Source: Cordia subcordata (Eukaryota > Streptophyta > Magnoliopsida > Boraginales > Cordiaceae). From it: DNA of 64,000 nucleotides. Position 1 is the stretch's first letter, and every line of letters begins with the position of its first letter. The notes under the pieces were generated by a model. It did no database searches. It was given only the letters and a program-made list of their open reading frames with translations, and had not been told where the DNA came from. The stretch covers positions 14,270,501 to 14,334,500 of the forward strand of contig JAPTOF010000010.1 in NCBI GenBank assembly GCA_028554755.1, given 5' to 3'. This document shows positions 11,691-22,835 of the stretch, piece after piece. The position numbers were made by a program, and so were the translations under genes.

Positions 11691-12110
11691 GGTTTTCTTG
11701 TTATATATCTTGCTTAGGGTAGATTGCATTCTGCGTTTAAAAATAGTGAAATTTTTTCATATAGAGTCATTTATTTCTTTGTTGATCATTGTGTTGGCTT
11801 TTGTGATTGACTATATTGATTTATGAAGATAAGAGGCTTTGTGGGGAAATGAATAGAGTGGTTTGAAAACTAAGTCTTGGAGGGGATGCCCTTCAAAGCT
11901 GTGAGGAGTGAGAACCTTGAAAGAATAACCCTTGTAGCCACCCCATAGCTTGGTAGGAAAGAGTGTTGAAAAAGGGTTGTTGATATGAGTACCTTTCCTT
12001 GATTGGTTCTTTTTGACATGCTAAAGCCTTTCTTTTTCTTTTCTTTTTGTGTGAATACAATACAAAGCATTAAAAGTTCGAAAAAAAAATGAAAAAGGCA
12101 AAAAGGTGCA

Positions 12111-12114
<4 letters not shown>

Positions 12115-12137
<23 letters not shown>
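12115..12137. repeat. AT dinucleotide microsatellite
   Basis: An uninterrupted run of alternating A and T inside the element's untranslated region. Confidence 0.9.
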
Positions 12138-12141
<4 letters not shown>

Positions 12142-12579
12142 GAAGTGAAAAAGAGGAAAAGCTAAAGGCACCAAAAAGTTAGTGAATAAGTGCATGAGTG
12201 ACACAATGTCAACTTAGCACAAGTTATCATCTTTGTAAATACGTGAATAAGGCTTTTTATAAGCCATTGTGTTTGTATATTCTCTTTTCTTGTCTTTGAG
12301 GCTTGGTGCATATTGGGGAGGCCATGTTAGTTGAGGGAGCACGAAATATCAACATTCCGAGTGCGTGAGTTAAAATCCTAGGCTTGTGGTGGATTGGCTA
12401 CTCGGGAAATTCCTACGAGAAACGAGACCCCTTATGAGTAGAGAGAGGATCCAAAGAGATTTGGGGATCGCTCCACAATAGGAATGCCCCCTTTATGCTT
12501 CTTAGACTAACTTTGATAGAGAGTCAATCCTTTAGGCAATCCATTGTATCGACTTTAGAGATAAAATTTAAGATTGGGC

Positions 12580-12616
12580 TTGCTTGAGGACAAGCAAGGA
12601 GAAGGTTTGGGGGTGT
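12580..12616 (+). promoter_or_regulatory. hairpin and polypurine tract before 3' LTR
   Basis: TTGCTTG-AGGA-CAAGCAA (12580-12597) is followed by GGAGAAGGTTTGGGGGTGT directly against the TG of the 3' LTR at 12617. This is the expected position of the polypurine tract that primes plus-strand DNA synthesis. Confidence 0.75.
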
Positions 12617-14438
12617 TGATGTGTTATGTTTTTGTGTGTGTTTGCATTGTCATTTACCTATATTTTAGAGGTGTTGAGTGCTCATAATGATGCATTAGTG
12701 TAGTGCTTTTGATAAGAATAGACTTAAGTGTAAACAAATGTACATATCGAGTTTAAGAGACAAATTGCTACACTAATTGCTTATTTTCAATGATTTAGGT
12801 GAACTTTGGGTTAAGATCGAGATTGGACGATGAAAGGTGATGAAGATGGGAAATGCACGGGTCTAAGAGAGAAGACCAGAAGCCGAAAAGACAAAGAATG
12901 GAGGAAGAAAGTCAGCCGGACGACCAAGGAAAAAAAGAGCCGGTCGACCAAGCTCCAGAGAGCATCATTAAAAAGCCGGTCGAGCTAGGTCCAGAGGCCG
13001 GTCGACCGTCACAGTCGACCGACAATATGCTGAGAACATATAAATAGGGCCCGATTCTGCAAAAAAGGAGGAGGACTTTTTGGTAGATTAACACACACTT
13101 CACACCTAAAATTCTCACACACTTAACCTTAGATCCCACCCACTTCACACACACTTTTCACACATTCCTCACTAAGTACCAAGCTTGATTTGGAGGGTTC
13201 AAACATTTTGGAATTAAGTTTGCTCAAAAGCTTTGTACAAGATTAGCTAGGATGAAAGGGAAGCTTCATTATCTTTCTTTCATTCTATTTCCTATTATGA
13301 TTGAGTAGACTTGTGTAGGGTGATTTAACTTATATAATGGGTTAACTATATACTCTTATGATATGGGATATGATGGCTGTATATATATACATGTTTCGAA
13401 TTTTCTTGTTCAAATGAATATTTTCTCATTCATGTCTAAGTGTTTGATAAAATGCCTAGATGAGTAACGTGTATAAATTGAAGTTTGTTTATTACAAAAC
13501 ACATCTAATCCATATTATAATCATGTCTATGTATTTATATATGGATACTATGAAGTGGGTAATGCTTTTATTCATGTCTATATGTATATTTGCATGCCTA
13601 GTAACGAGCATAACTTCAATAACGCATACGTGTTGGGTGTTAATTATTTCTATTGGTGTGAACTGAACATGACGATGTTTGGTAGTTGAATAGGTTCCAT
13701 TATTCACGAGCACCTTGGCCTTGAACATGTATGAACGCACTAGCAACTCAAATCCTGCTGTAGTGACCTTAGAATGACGAAGTATAATTTACGGCTAGTC
13801 TAGGCTGAGTCTCCTTTGGCTTTAAATCCAGCCAATAGGTTTCCGGATAGGTTTAGTCGACCTTAGCAATACTAGGTCTTGGTTTTAAATCTAGCCAAAG
13901 GTTTAGGTACTAAGGTAGGTTCATTTTAAGCCACCTAGGAAGTTAGTTAGTCACTCTTGAGGTCCTAGGCCATAAGGACCACGCCGTAGCTCTAGGAGGC
14001 ACCGCTTAAGGACGGACCCGCACCGAGTCCTAGGGGGAAATTAGGACACTAACTAGCAACCTAGTTAAGAGCGCTCATGATAGTTAGCCATCATCCCTTA
14101 ATCCCATAGCATTTGAGTATAGAATTACCCATTCATAAGTTGAAGTCACCCTAACCCCTTCTCAAGTGTTAGTTCCCTCTTGACCAACTTGTGCTTCCAT
14201 TTTTCATATTCATAGTTTAGTTTTATTTCCTTTACCTAGAGCTCCCGATAATCCAAAACCCCAAAAAAATATGTCTAGTTTAGATCTTTCTTTTTGGCAC
14301 TTTCTAGAACACCAAGCATAGAATTCACCCACATTATTCATGCCTCCCTGTGGTTCGACACCCGTACTTGTTTACACTATATTGCACGATCTATATGCTT
14401 GCGGGTCTTTTAGAGCTTGCACTCAAAAGACGACACCA
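12617..14438 (+). repeat. 3' LTR of Athila-like element
   Basis: Copy of the 5' LTR, from TGATGTGTTATG to CGACACCA, 1822 bp. It lacks part of the GTCGAC cluster present in the 5' copy. The target duplication CTTTC follows at once. Confidence 0.93.
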
Positions 14439-14443
14439 CTTTC
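14439..14443 (+). repeat. target site duplication CTTTC, right copy
   Basis: Exact match to 3270-3274. It proves that the element inserted at this point in the env-like ORF. Confidence 0.92.
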
Positions 14444-15226
14444 CTTATCCTACAACATATGTTACATATTAGTGGAAAGGGTGGAGGAAAAACTACTGCG
14501 CCTGGATTTGGTATAGCCTTAATGCATATTTTCTCACACTTCAAGATTTCTTCAAATGCTCCGCATAGGAAGTTTGCCTGGAACTTTGATATACTTTATA
14601 TGAATTTTATGGGCATCTACTAGTACAATGGGAAATCTATAAACAAATAAATATTTAAGAATTTGCCCTAACACACTCAGACAGCAATTAAAAATAGAAC
14701 AAAGAAGGGAACCACTTTCACTAATCCTGTCTATGGGCCTGATGCACAACAATTTGATGATATGCTTGAGGGAATAGACATCACTTTGGAGGAAGATGCA
14801 AGGCTAGAACTTAAGGGTAAAGCTGACATAGGCATACCAGGAACAAGACCCATGGTTGTTAGCACCTCTGAGGATGAGGAATTGGATCCCAAAAAAGCTA
14901 CTCTTAGGAGAGTGATGAGAGAATCACTGGCACAGGAGCACATTGATAAGCAACACTGAGTTGAGATTCAACGAGGTGCAGGGTCTAGCTCAATGGGTCA
15001 ATAAGAAGACCCCTCGATGATGGCTCAAATTCTTTCGCAGTTACAAGCTTTGAACACAGGAATAGGAGAAATGAGGTTCACAATGACAAATCAATGGAAT
15101 GAGCTTACTCTCTGGAGGGAACACATTCATTCGGAGATGGCGAGTATGCGTTCTGACATGCAGGAGTACTTCAGAGATCACCATGATTGGGCATCATGCT
15201 TTTCATGCTCAAAAATTCGTTTTTAG
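14444..15226 (+). pseudogene. env-like ORF of the Sirevirus-like element, 3' part
   Basis: The frame interrupted at 3274 resumes here without a shift. It reads HMLHISGKGGGKTTAPGFGI up to a TAG at 14621, then, in the same frame with further stops, an acidic stretch (STSEDEELDPKKATLRRV) and a C-terminal region rich in heptad-like spacing (ILSQLQALNTGIGEMRFTM), likely a coiled coil. All breaks are in-frame stops, none a frameshift, over 261 codons. A coiled coil at the C-terminus is something described for Sirevirus env-like proteins, but the identification rests mainly on position. Confidence 0.6.
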
Positions 15227-15774
15227 CATTATGAAACAATTTTAGTTCACTTTTAGTTGGTTTTAAACCTCTTGACTTTGCTTTTATTGTTTGATTGATC
15301 GAATTTTTTTAAGGATTAACTCTTTCAATTTGTATTGTCTTTAGCTGCATTCTCCTCTTACCTCCCTATTAATTTTTGATGATGCCAAAGGGGGAGAAAG
15401 AAAAAGAAAAGGAAAAGGAGCAAAGGAGAATGAGAAGGAGAAGACGATTTGCTTGCTAACTTGAATTGCATATGAGTTAATAAGTTGATTGAATTACTTA
15501 TGAGTTAATATGTTGATTTGCTTATGATGATTATATACTTATGAGCTTATATGGATGATTAATAGATTTGAATGATTGTTGATTTACATGATTTGACCAT
15601 TTGTGTATTGAGAAAAATGTTTTTTGATGATTGCTTTCAAAATATGCATGAGTTAAATTTGACAAGGGAAGTATTTTCCCAAATACATCTTTTGAAAAAG
15701 GAATGCATATATTAAAGGGGAGTACTTTTACTCATATCTTAAAAATTTTTTGTCATCATCAAAGAGGGAGAGAT
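15227..15774 (+). other. 3' untranslated region with two purine tracts
   Basis: Between the env-like ORF and the 3' LTR. A purine-rich run starts in CCAAAGGGGGAGAAAG at about 15385 and extends some 60 bases, and a second tract, AAAGAGGGAGAGA (15761-15773), abuts the LTR. Multiple polypurine tracts here are a feature I know from Sireviruses. Confidence 0.65.
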
Positions 15775-17027
15775 TGTTGGCTAAATACTTGCTATTAGTT
15801 TTGATGATGAAAATTTATATGCATTATTTGACTAAATGCATCTTGTGAAGATAAATGCTTAAATGTAAGTAGATGCTTGAAAGATAGAAGAAGATGAGCA
15901 AAAACACGTTATTTGAAGAACAAGAAGATGAGAAGGCATAAGAAGGAGAAGAGACGTCATAAGGGTTACTGGGTGTTCCTTTTTTGCTCTTTTGTGAAAT
16001 GCCTAAATATTGTCTATGTTTGGCTCAAACTTTGTTCAAGCAATTTTTAAAACTCTCGCATATTTGATTCATAAAGGCACAAATGAATTTGAATGCACAC
16101 ATAGAGTAAAAATGTGTTTTTGAGGTGTTTCAAGTCATAACATGTATTTACAAAACATCTCAAAATGATTTGAAGTTGTGAAAATTGCACTGGAAAAAGT
16201 TTTGGCAAAAGTTTGGCTTTACTTCACTTTCTAGAGTGGCAGGACCCCCCAACCGGTCGACTGGATGACCTGGGTGGGTCGCCTGGCCAAGACAGGAGCT
16301 GAAGGACAAAGCCGAACGACCCAAATGGTCGACCGGCTGAACAGGCTGCTGTAATAAATGCACTAACCGTTTATTACCGTTCTGGCTATTTTTTCCCTCT
16401 TTTCCTCATCTACCAAATCCCTAACCCTAAAATCTCTTTAAATACACATTCATTACACATTTAAATCATCAATTGAAGTGTGCAAAATCTTATATTATCA
16501 TTCAGTCAAGTTTTGAGCTATTCTTGCAATATCTTTGAGCTTTTAAGAGCTTCATTCATTGCAATATTTTCTTTTGAGAAGAAAAAATTTTCAGATTCTA
16601 TCATTTCTTATTCATTTGATTATATACACACTTTGAGAGCTAGAATTCTTGTGAGATTTATTCATTAAAGCTTATAAAGTGTGGGGAAATCCTAAAGAGT
16701 GGAACTCTTGGGTTCTTTGAAGATTGAGTTTCAAAGAGGTGTAAAAAATTGGTTTGTGCTTCACCAAGATTTGAAGAAGCATCTCAGTGAAGGTTGTTGA
16801 AGTCCTAAGGGAAGCATCCTTGGGTAGTGGACGTAGGCTTGGCCGAACCACCTTAAATCGTTTGTCTCTCTTCTCTTTGTACTTTTATTATCTCATTTGC
16901 TTAAATTGCTTATATTGTGTTTGATATATTGCTTGAAAGAAATTGTTGATTTTCTTAGAATTTTTTTAAAACGAAAATTAGCAAATTATATATTAATTCA
17001 CCCCCCCTCAAGATATTTGCACCTACA
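15775..17027 (+). repeat. 3' LTR of the Sirevirus-like element
   Basis: It begins TGTTGGCTAAATAC right after the polypurine tract and most likely ends at CACCTACA, giving 1253 bp. The ends TGTTGG and CCTACA are near-inverted. The LTR contains two GTCGAC motifs (16256, 16328) in CCGGTCGACTGG-like contexts. The right end is inferred since the 5' LTR is not in the window. Confidence 0.7.
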
Positions 17028-19129
17028 ATGGTCATTAATGATTTGACCTAGGTAGACTTTTCTAAGAAAGCAAACTAATTAAAATGAACACTAAATTAAT
17101 ATCAAAGCATATGTTTAATGGTTTAACGATCAGGTGTATCGATATAGGTGAGGACATGATAATAAAAACGCATGATATTGTAAGAGTGGATTCTAATAAT
17201 AAAAACCCATTATAGTGCAAGGATGGACTCTAACTATCATAAAGATAAAGTGATATGCATTGTGAGGGATAGAATCACTATGATATTTATATTAGAATTT
17301 TTGGTCTAGGGTACTACAAGATATGAAAAGGGAACGAATTGTTCAAGTAGGTATATACCTTAACAAGTTTATGGCAATCAATGCTCATATGCTTGCTGTT
17401 CGTATGGCCTATTTGCCAAGTATGATGGTTCTATACACATTTAATAAGGTGAAAAAGGACATTAAGCTAAAGTATTTAGCTAAGGGTGTAAAGTCTGACC
17501 CTTTATGTGCAAGTAGAAGATGAAAGAAATTAGATTGGTGGGTGTCATTAACTAGGTTGACCTATCCCAAATTCATTTGGATAAAGTTAAGAGACAGTTT
17601 CTGAGACTATTTCTCATAAAACTGTCTCTGTCAGTTAATAATAGTCAAATCAGAAAAAAATTGAACATATGCAAAAGAAAAGAATTTGAAAGTTTTTCAT
17701 GCTTTGAAGATTGAACTCTTCACAAATATGCATACATATATATATATATATATGTATATAAACAAAGAATTTTTCTTCTTCTCTTGAACCTAGGGCATAT
17801 AATGTTGTGGAAACAAAGTTTATCTTCTTGTAAAATAATCAACTATCAGTGACACATGTATATGCCATTTGTCGCCTTCTGATTGGACATGTCTAATTGC
17901 ATCATGTTTGCACGTGTACATATCCTAGCTGTTCACTATGGAAGAGCATATTTACTGAAACAAATATGATTACTTTAATAACATATTCCCTTCATTCTTT
18001 CTCTATGTTGTTTATAGAATCTAGTTCTTTTGGGGTTATAGTTGATGGTTGTTTCTAAATTCCACCTGTACTACAGAACCAGATGTGAGAGTTTCTTCTC
18101 ATCCAGCTCCTCGCGAAGAAATAAAAAATAAGAAATCGCTTTTGCTTATGTGAGAGGCCTATTGTATTGTTGTTTTTTTATTTTCTCTAAAAAAAGATGT
18201 CAACTTTTTCCGGTACTGCAAGTTTAATTCTCCAATATTTGCAATGCATAGGTATAACACTTCCCCTTTTTTGTTAATTATTCACATTTCTTTTAGAATA
18301 TAGTTAGACATATTTGTTATACCTTAAATATAATCTAACAACTTACTTCTTTTACCAAAAGTATGTGTTTACTTACGTTTTGTTTCTTACTATTTCATTT
18401 ACCAAATAAAGTCAATAGAAGATGTAATATGTACCCCGTGCATCGTACTAGTTGAATACTAGTTGTCCTAATTAAACACAATGATATGCCTAGAGTGACG
18501 TTTGATGGCATATATATCAAATAATTTCAAAGACAAGGCCTCACTTTTTTTTTCTTTATATGCATACAACCTTGTGCAGTAAAAAGAATAGCCATTTTCA
18601 GCTCAGAATCTATTGCAAATGCCCACCATTTGACAACTCATTTCGACATAATGGATAATAATTTTATTACTTTTTGCACACAAGTCAATGCACCAACTTT
18701 TCCAGCAAATCATTTTTGTGCTTCTTCTTTTGCTAGACAACCCATACTGAGCAAAAAAATGGACTTAATCTACCCCAATTGTTAAGTCAAATTCCAACCA
18801 TTAAGCAAACTGAATTCCAAAAAAATGCAACTCTAGGCTTGGTTTTTCTTTGGCAGATATTAATTCTTTTCCTTCTCTTTAACATGCCAACTCATCTCAT
18901 GCGCCTAAGATGTCCTACTATGCATTGAATTCACCTTATCATGATGATGTGGCTACCAACTCAAAAAAAATTGTTGAACATTATGTTAAGGCATAAGAAG
19001 AAATTTTTGGATTTCTAGTTAATTGAAGCATTATGCAACTCTTATCTCAGTCTAGCCCCTCTGGTATTGCAAATTGACCAAAAAATTTGAACGTTCCCAA
19101 CAACAGTCAGCAACCAAGCTCCTCAAATC
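17028..19129. other. intergenic, no gene recognised
   Basis: AT-rich DNA right of the nested elements. It holds a short AT microsatellite (about 17738-17756) and, at 18433-18460, a CCCCGTGCATCG and ACTAGT stretch that resembles a degraded Helitron terminus. Short ORFs such as 17323-17523 show no recognisable domain. Confidence 0.5.
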
Positions 19130-20370
19130 ATGCCACAAATTAGTCAATTGCATGGACATCTAAATTGGATTGGCAAGCCACATACATTGGTAATCTTACT
19201 AACTATCCCAAACTTGATTTTCATGAACTTTTTGAAGAAAACGGATTTATTGGTGCTACCCCCTCCTAGGTTGACATGTTTGAAGAGAGAGATGATCTTT
19301 GAAGATGTTGACTTATTGGTCAACTTGCAGATAGACACCTTCTTTTTGTTCTTATTTGTAGAATAGTTGATTATCATTGGAAAAAAAATACAAAAATGTT
19401 CAAATTGAGTATACCAAAATGGTTTATTTGTCTTCAAATTTGAAAGTGACAAAATGTTTGACAAAATGATGGAGCAATTATGGCAAGTCAATCATTGCTC
19501 ACAATTGCTTAGAAAATGGGATCCCAATGCAGAATTGCTAAATTTTAGTTGGAAAAAAAATGACATTATGTGTTAGCTTAGGATTGTTCCTTGCTCTCTT
19601 GTCTCTAGAATGGGATTAAGCTATATTGATAGTTCTTTAGTTGTCCCATTGCAAATGGACAAACTCACAGAATTCTGAACTTTTTTTCGATATGCTAAGG
19701 TTTATGGCAAAATGCACCTTTCAAATAATCTATCGGATTACACTTTTGTTAAGTTGAAAATTGGTGAATGGGCAAAGATTGGTATTGAATATACATAAAA
19801 GCCACTTGTTTGCCACTCTTATAAAATACTGGGTCATTCTTCATCAATGTTTGTCCCAATATGCCTCAAGCTCCTTGGTATTTTCCTTAAAATGAAAAGA
19901 AAAATGAAAGAGAAGGGAAGAATCTCAAGACCAAAAGAGTTTAGAGAAGGACTACAAATTTGAAGAATCTCAAGACTAAAGGAGTTTGGAGAAAGACTAC
20001 AAATGTGGATCAAACACCTTTGGCAAGTATTGTTCTTCCTTCAAGAGTTAATCAAGAACAAAATTTGGCTTTTAGTCTTAAAGCTTTACCACTAATTAGT
20101 CACATGACTAACAATTGGTTTGCCACACTTAACTCAGATGAGGAAACTTCCATTGCGGCAATAAACAATTAGATCAAAAATGCAACTCGGCTCAAGTTAA
20201 TGATGATATTTTGATGGGGTTACCGAAATGAAAATCAAGATGGAATTGATGAAGATGACGTGTTTGTTGTTGGAAATGGTGGAGGATGTGTAAACGCAAA
20301 CACGGTTGAAGACCCGAGAGATGATGGCTCTCTAGGTTTGCTTACTCCGCCTTCTATTCCACAAGTTACT
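19130..20370 (+). pseudogene. LINE (L1-type) ORF1 remnant
   Basis: Read across frames, the region gives pieces of the plant L1 ORF1 protein, an RNA-binding protein with a DUF4283-like domain and a CCHC knuckle. Visible pieces are GLFVFKFESDKMFDKMMEQL, LLRKWDPNAELLNFSWKK, VPLQMDKLTEF, FRYAKVYGKMHLSNNLSDYT and KPLVCHSYKILGHSSSM, where the knuckle has lost its second cysteine (Y). A C-terminal piece WFATLNSDEETS follows. Several stops and frame changes interrupt it. Assignment rests on recalled family wording; ORF2 was not seen downstream. Confidence 0.65.
19917..20006 (+). repeat. 45-bp coding tandem duplication
   Basis: Two adjacent 45-bp units (19917-19961 and 19962-20006) start GAAGAATCTCAAGAC. 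In the LINE ORF1 frame each gives KNLKTK followed by a TTN-ending segment. The first unit has a TAG where the second has TGG. Confidence 0.85.
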
Positions 20371-20976
20371 TGATCTTTGGTATTGGAGTTCTCTTCTTGA
20401 AGATCTTCTTTGCGTTCTTTGTTTGTTGTACTTCTTTCGTGTTATTTTATTAATTTTCGCTTGGAAGTCTTTCTTGGGTTTTGTCCTATTTGTTGATTCT
20501 TTTCTTTTCTTTTCTGTTTTTTCTCACCCTCAAACCTTGCTTTATAGGATCATGTTTAGTGGGTTTGAGGCGTTTGAACTAGTCTTATACCCTTGTTGCA
20601 TTTGTTTTTCCTTCCCCCACCCTTTCCCAACCCTTATCTCCCATGAGATTTCAACTCAGGAACTTACTATAGGGGGAGATAGTCTCAACACTTGAGCTAT
20701 CCCTCAATCCCTATACCCTTATTGCGTTGAATTAAAAACTTAGTTACCTCAAAAAACACACAAACACAAACACAAAAACATGGTCCTTTAGATTGAAGAG
20801 GATTCAATGGCATCACTGGCTCAAGGAGAAGCTAGGCAATAGAACATAATATCATGTTGTACTAATTATAATCAACAACTTTATAAAAATTTATAAAACT
20901 AAATAAATTTTTTAAATTTTTTAAAAATGTGTGTTTATATTTATATTTATTTTATATGTATTTATATCATATTTTT

Positions 20977-21007
<31 letters not shown>

Positions 21008-21642
21008 ATTTTATTTTGTTTCATTTATTTATTTATTATTGTTATTTAATTTATACTGAAATATGTTAACTATAAAAAAAGAAGAAAATAAAAAGTATGA
21101 AAAGTTATTAGAGAATAACTATACTATGTAATTATACCAATTCACACCTCTCAATGAGAATTGGATAGTGTAATTGGGCAAATCCTATTACACTTAATTT
21201 AGCTCTAATCAAGTTTTTACTTGGTTAGACAAATACACTTTAAGATTTGCAACTTCTATGTTTGTCATGACATCTTGTGTGGGCCCTAAGCTTTTTTTTA
21301 TTTGAGTTGACCAAAATTTTTATCTAAGAGAACAAAACATTTTCTAAGTAATCAAAGCCTTATGAATGCCCGTGGGGCCTATTCTTTTTTAGTATAATTA
21401 CTGACAAGACTTTTAACATAAGGATAAGAATCTTAAATTGGCTTGGTAAAATATGAATGCAATTAAAAAAGCTGTTTTGGCTTGGTAAATTATGACTGCA
21501 ATTAAGAACTAATATCAATATTTTAAAATAATGAGAATTAATTTGACTATATTTATAAATACTAAGTATAATTTAGATATTTTAAAACAAAAAAGATTAA
21601 CTAAAGAAAGATCACAATTTTAGGAATATTCATATTATTAAG
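20371..21642. other. intergenic with TTTA repeat, no gene recognised
   Basis: T-rich sequence after the LINE remnant, then AT-rich DNA with a TTTA tetranucleotide tract at about 20973-21006. A 90-codon ORF at 20423-20695 is phenylalanine- and leucine-rich and shows no domain. Confidence 0.5.
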
Positions 21643-21857
21643 TGCCCGTTTGAATTGGCTTTTTCTAAAAGCACTTTTTAACGGTTTTTTTTTAAGCTAA
21701 AAATTCTGCCTTCTAAAAAAGCTGTATTTGAACTTTTTTTGAGAGTTTCAACTTTTCTAAAAGCCAAATCAAATAGTTATTGCATATTTAATATTATTTT
21801 TTTAAGAAAAAAAATTACTTTTTCCTTAAAATAAAGCCAATCCAAACAGACCATAAA
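21643..21857. mobile_element. MITE-like inverted-repeat element
   Basis: The left end GCCCGTTTGAATTGGCTTT is matched in inverted form by AAAGCCAATCCAAACAGACC at the right end. Length, about 215 bp, and AT-rich interior fit a hAT- or Harbinger-type MITE. No clear target duplication was identified. Confidence 0.6.
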
Positions 21858-22001
21858 TCCTTTCTTGAGACACAAACATGGTATGACACACATGATGTTA
21901 AACCCACATGATGTGTGTTATTTTGTGCATGAATTGAATTTTGTTGTAGTTACGATGTTATTTATAAATATTGAGATAGAAATTATTTATCGGGTATAAA
22001 A

Positions 22002-22835
22002 GGGTAAATTGCACAGAACTCTCTTGTGTTTTGTCATAAGTGTAAGTTTACCCGTTGTGATTTAAAAATTAGCTAATTACCCCCCTGTTCTACTCAAAAG
22101 TGAAGCACACATGCCCATTTTTTATCTCCATTAATTTTGGCTAATGAAAATGTAAAAAAGACTAATTTGCACTTCAAACCCAAGGGCTAACTGTACACTT
22201 ATGGCAACTACAAGGAGGTACAACGCACTTACAACAAACCACACAGGGTACAACGTTCTTTAGCCTTTTATTTAATTGGAAACATGAAGTAAGTAATAAT
22301 TGGTTAATCAATTAATAATTAAATAATTAATTATTAATAATTTAATAATTGATTAATTAATCAATCAAATAATTAAAAATTAAAATTAATTAAATAATTA
22401 ATTTAATTGATGAGATGATGGTTGTGCAATCGTGATGACAGTGGAGGTTAATTTCTTTTTTTATTTTTAATTTTCCGATGACAAAAATTATTTACTTATA
22501 GTAACAAAATAAAATGCACATATGTTTATAGTATAATTGGTTGAAATTTACATATTTTAAACTAAAGTCGAGGGTTCAAGCCACAAATATTTTTGAAAAC
22601 AAAAAAAAAGGACATTATTTACCAAAATCAAGTTTAACAGTCAAAAAAAAAAAAAAGCCAAATCGCAGGTGTGGTGCATGTGCCACACCTCCGATTAAAT
22701 CTAATAGAAAAAATGACAAAGAGAAGTAATGTGCTTCACTTTTGGAAAGTAAAAAGAGTGAGTAACTAATTTTTAAATCACAAAGGGTAAATGCATATTA
22801 TAACAAACCATAAGGGTGTTCCGTGCAATTTATCC
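22002..22835. mobile_element. foldback element with long terminal inverted repeats
   Basis: The first about 110 bp (AGGGTAAATTGCACAGAAC onward) are matched in inverted order by the last about 120 bp, including GTGATTTAAAAATTAG and AAAAGTGAAGCACA in both arms. The middle (about 22300-22400) is a further AT-rich palindrome. The terminal wording is of a type I associate with Mutator-like non-autonomous elements. No convincing 9-bp target duplication was found. Confidence 0.7.

Larger units (their letters stand above)
11212..12616 (+). other. long 3' untranslated region of Athila-like element
   Basis: About 1.4 kb without a recognisable ORF and with no env-like gene. It includes two copies of a TTGCTTG-AGGA-CAAGCAA hairpin followed by purine-rich DNA (11645 and 12580), and an AT microsatellite at about 12115-12137. 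It is collinear, with many mismatches, with 63090-64000, the 3' region of a second element. Confidence 0.75.
3275..14438 (+). mobile_element. Athila-like Ty3/gypsy retrotransposon, structurally complete
   Basis: An 11.16 kb element bounded by LTRs starting TGATGT and ending ACACCA, with a tRNA-Asp-type primer site, gag, protease, RT, RNase H and integrase in gypsy order, a long 3' untranslated region and a polypurine tract. Exact CTTTC duplications flank it. The RT wording (CIDYRKLN, PLPFLDQ, CPYGTFAYRRMPF) and the primer type place it in the Athila group as I know it. No env-like ORF is visible between integrase and the 3' LTR. Coding is disabled by one gag frameshift and about ten in-frame stops. 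By eye the LTRs differ by roughly ten changes over 420 aligned bases. Confidence 0.93.
1..17027 (+). mobile_element. Sirevirus-like Ty1/copia element, 5' part outside window
   Basis: This is the outer element of a nested pair. In order it carries remnants of integrase, reverse transcriptase and RNase H, a spacer with GTCGAC palindromes, an env-like ORF, polypurine tracts and a 3' LTR ending near 17027. The pol order (INT before RT) is that of Ty1/copia. The wording of the RT and RNase H (YVDDIIFGAT, CDNTSAINLTKNPIQHSRAK) is the kind I associate with the SIRE/Maximus (Sirevirus) lineage, which also carries an env-like ORF after pol. The 5' LTR and gag lie left of the window. Bases 3275-14438 are a later Athila-like insertion, not part of this element. 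Pol has stops and at least one frameshift, so it is not autonomous. Confidence 0.8.

Noticed and set aside
4225..13746. Identical 83-codon ORFs on the minus strand in both LTRs (4225-4476, 13492-13746) as a repeated gene
   Set aside because: They match because the LTRs match. The frame has no domain, and lengths differ by accident of stops.
18433..18460. CCCCGTGCATCG and ACTAGT as a Helitron end
   Set aside because: The hairpin is too degraded and no partner end was found, so no boundaries could be set.
20630..20700. A tRNA-like B-box stretch (ATTTCAACTCAGGAAC)
   Set aside because: No acceptor stem, anticodon arm or A box could be fitted around it.
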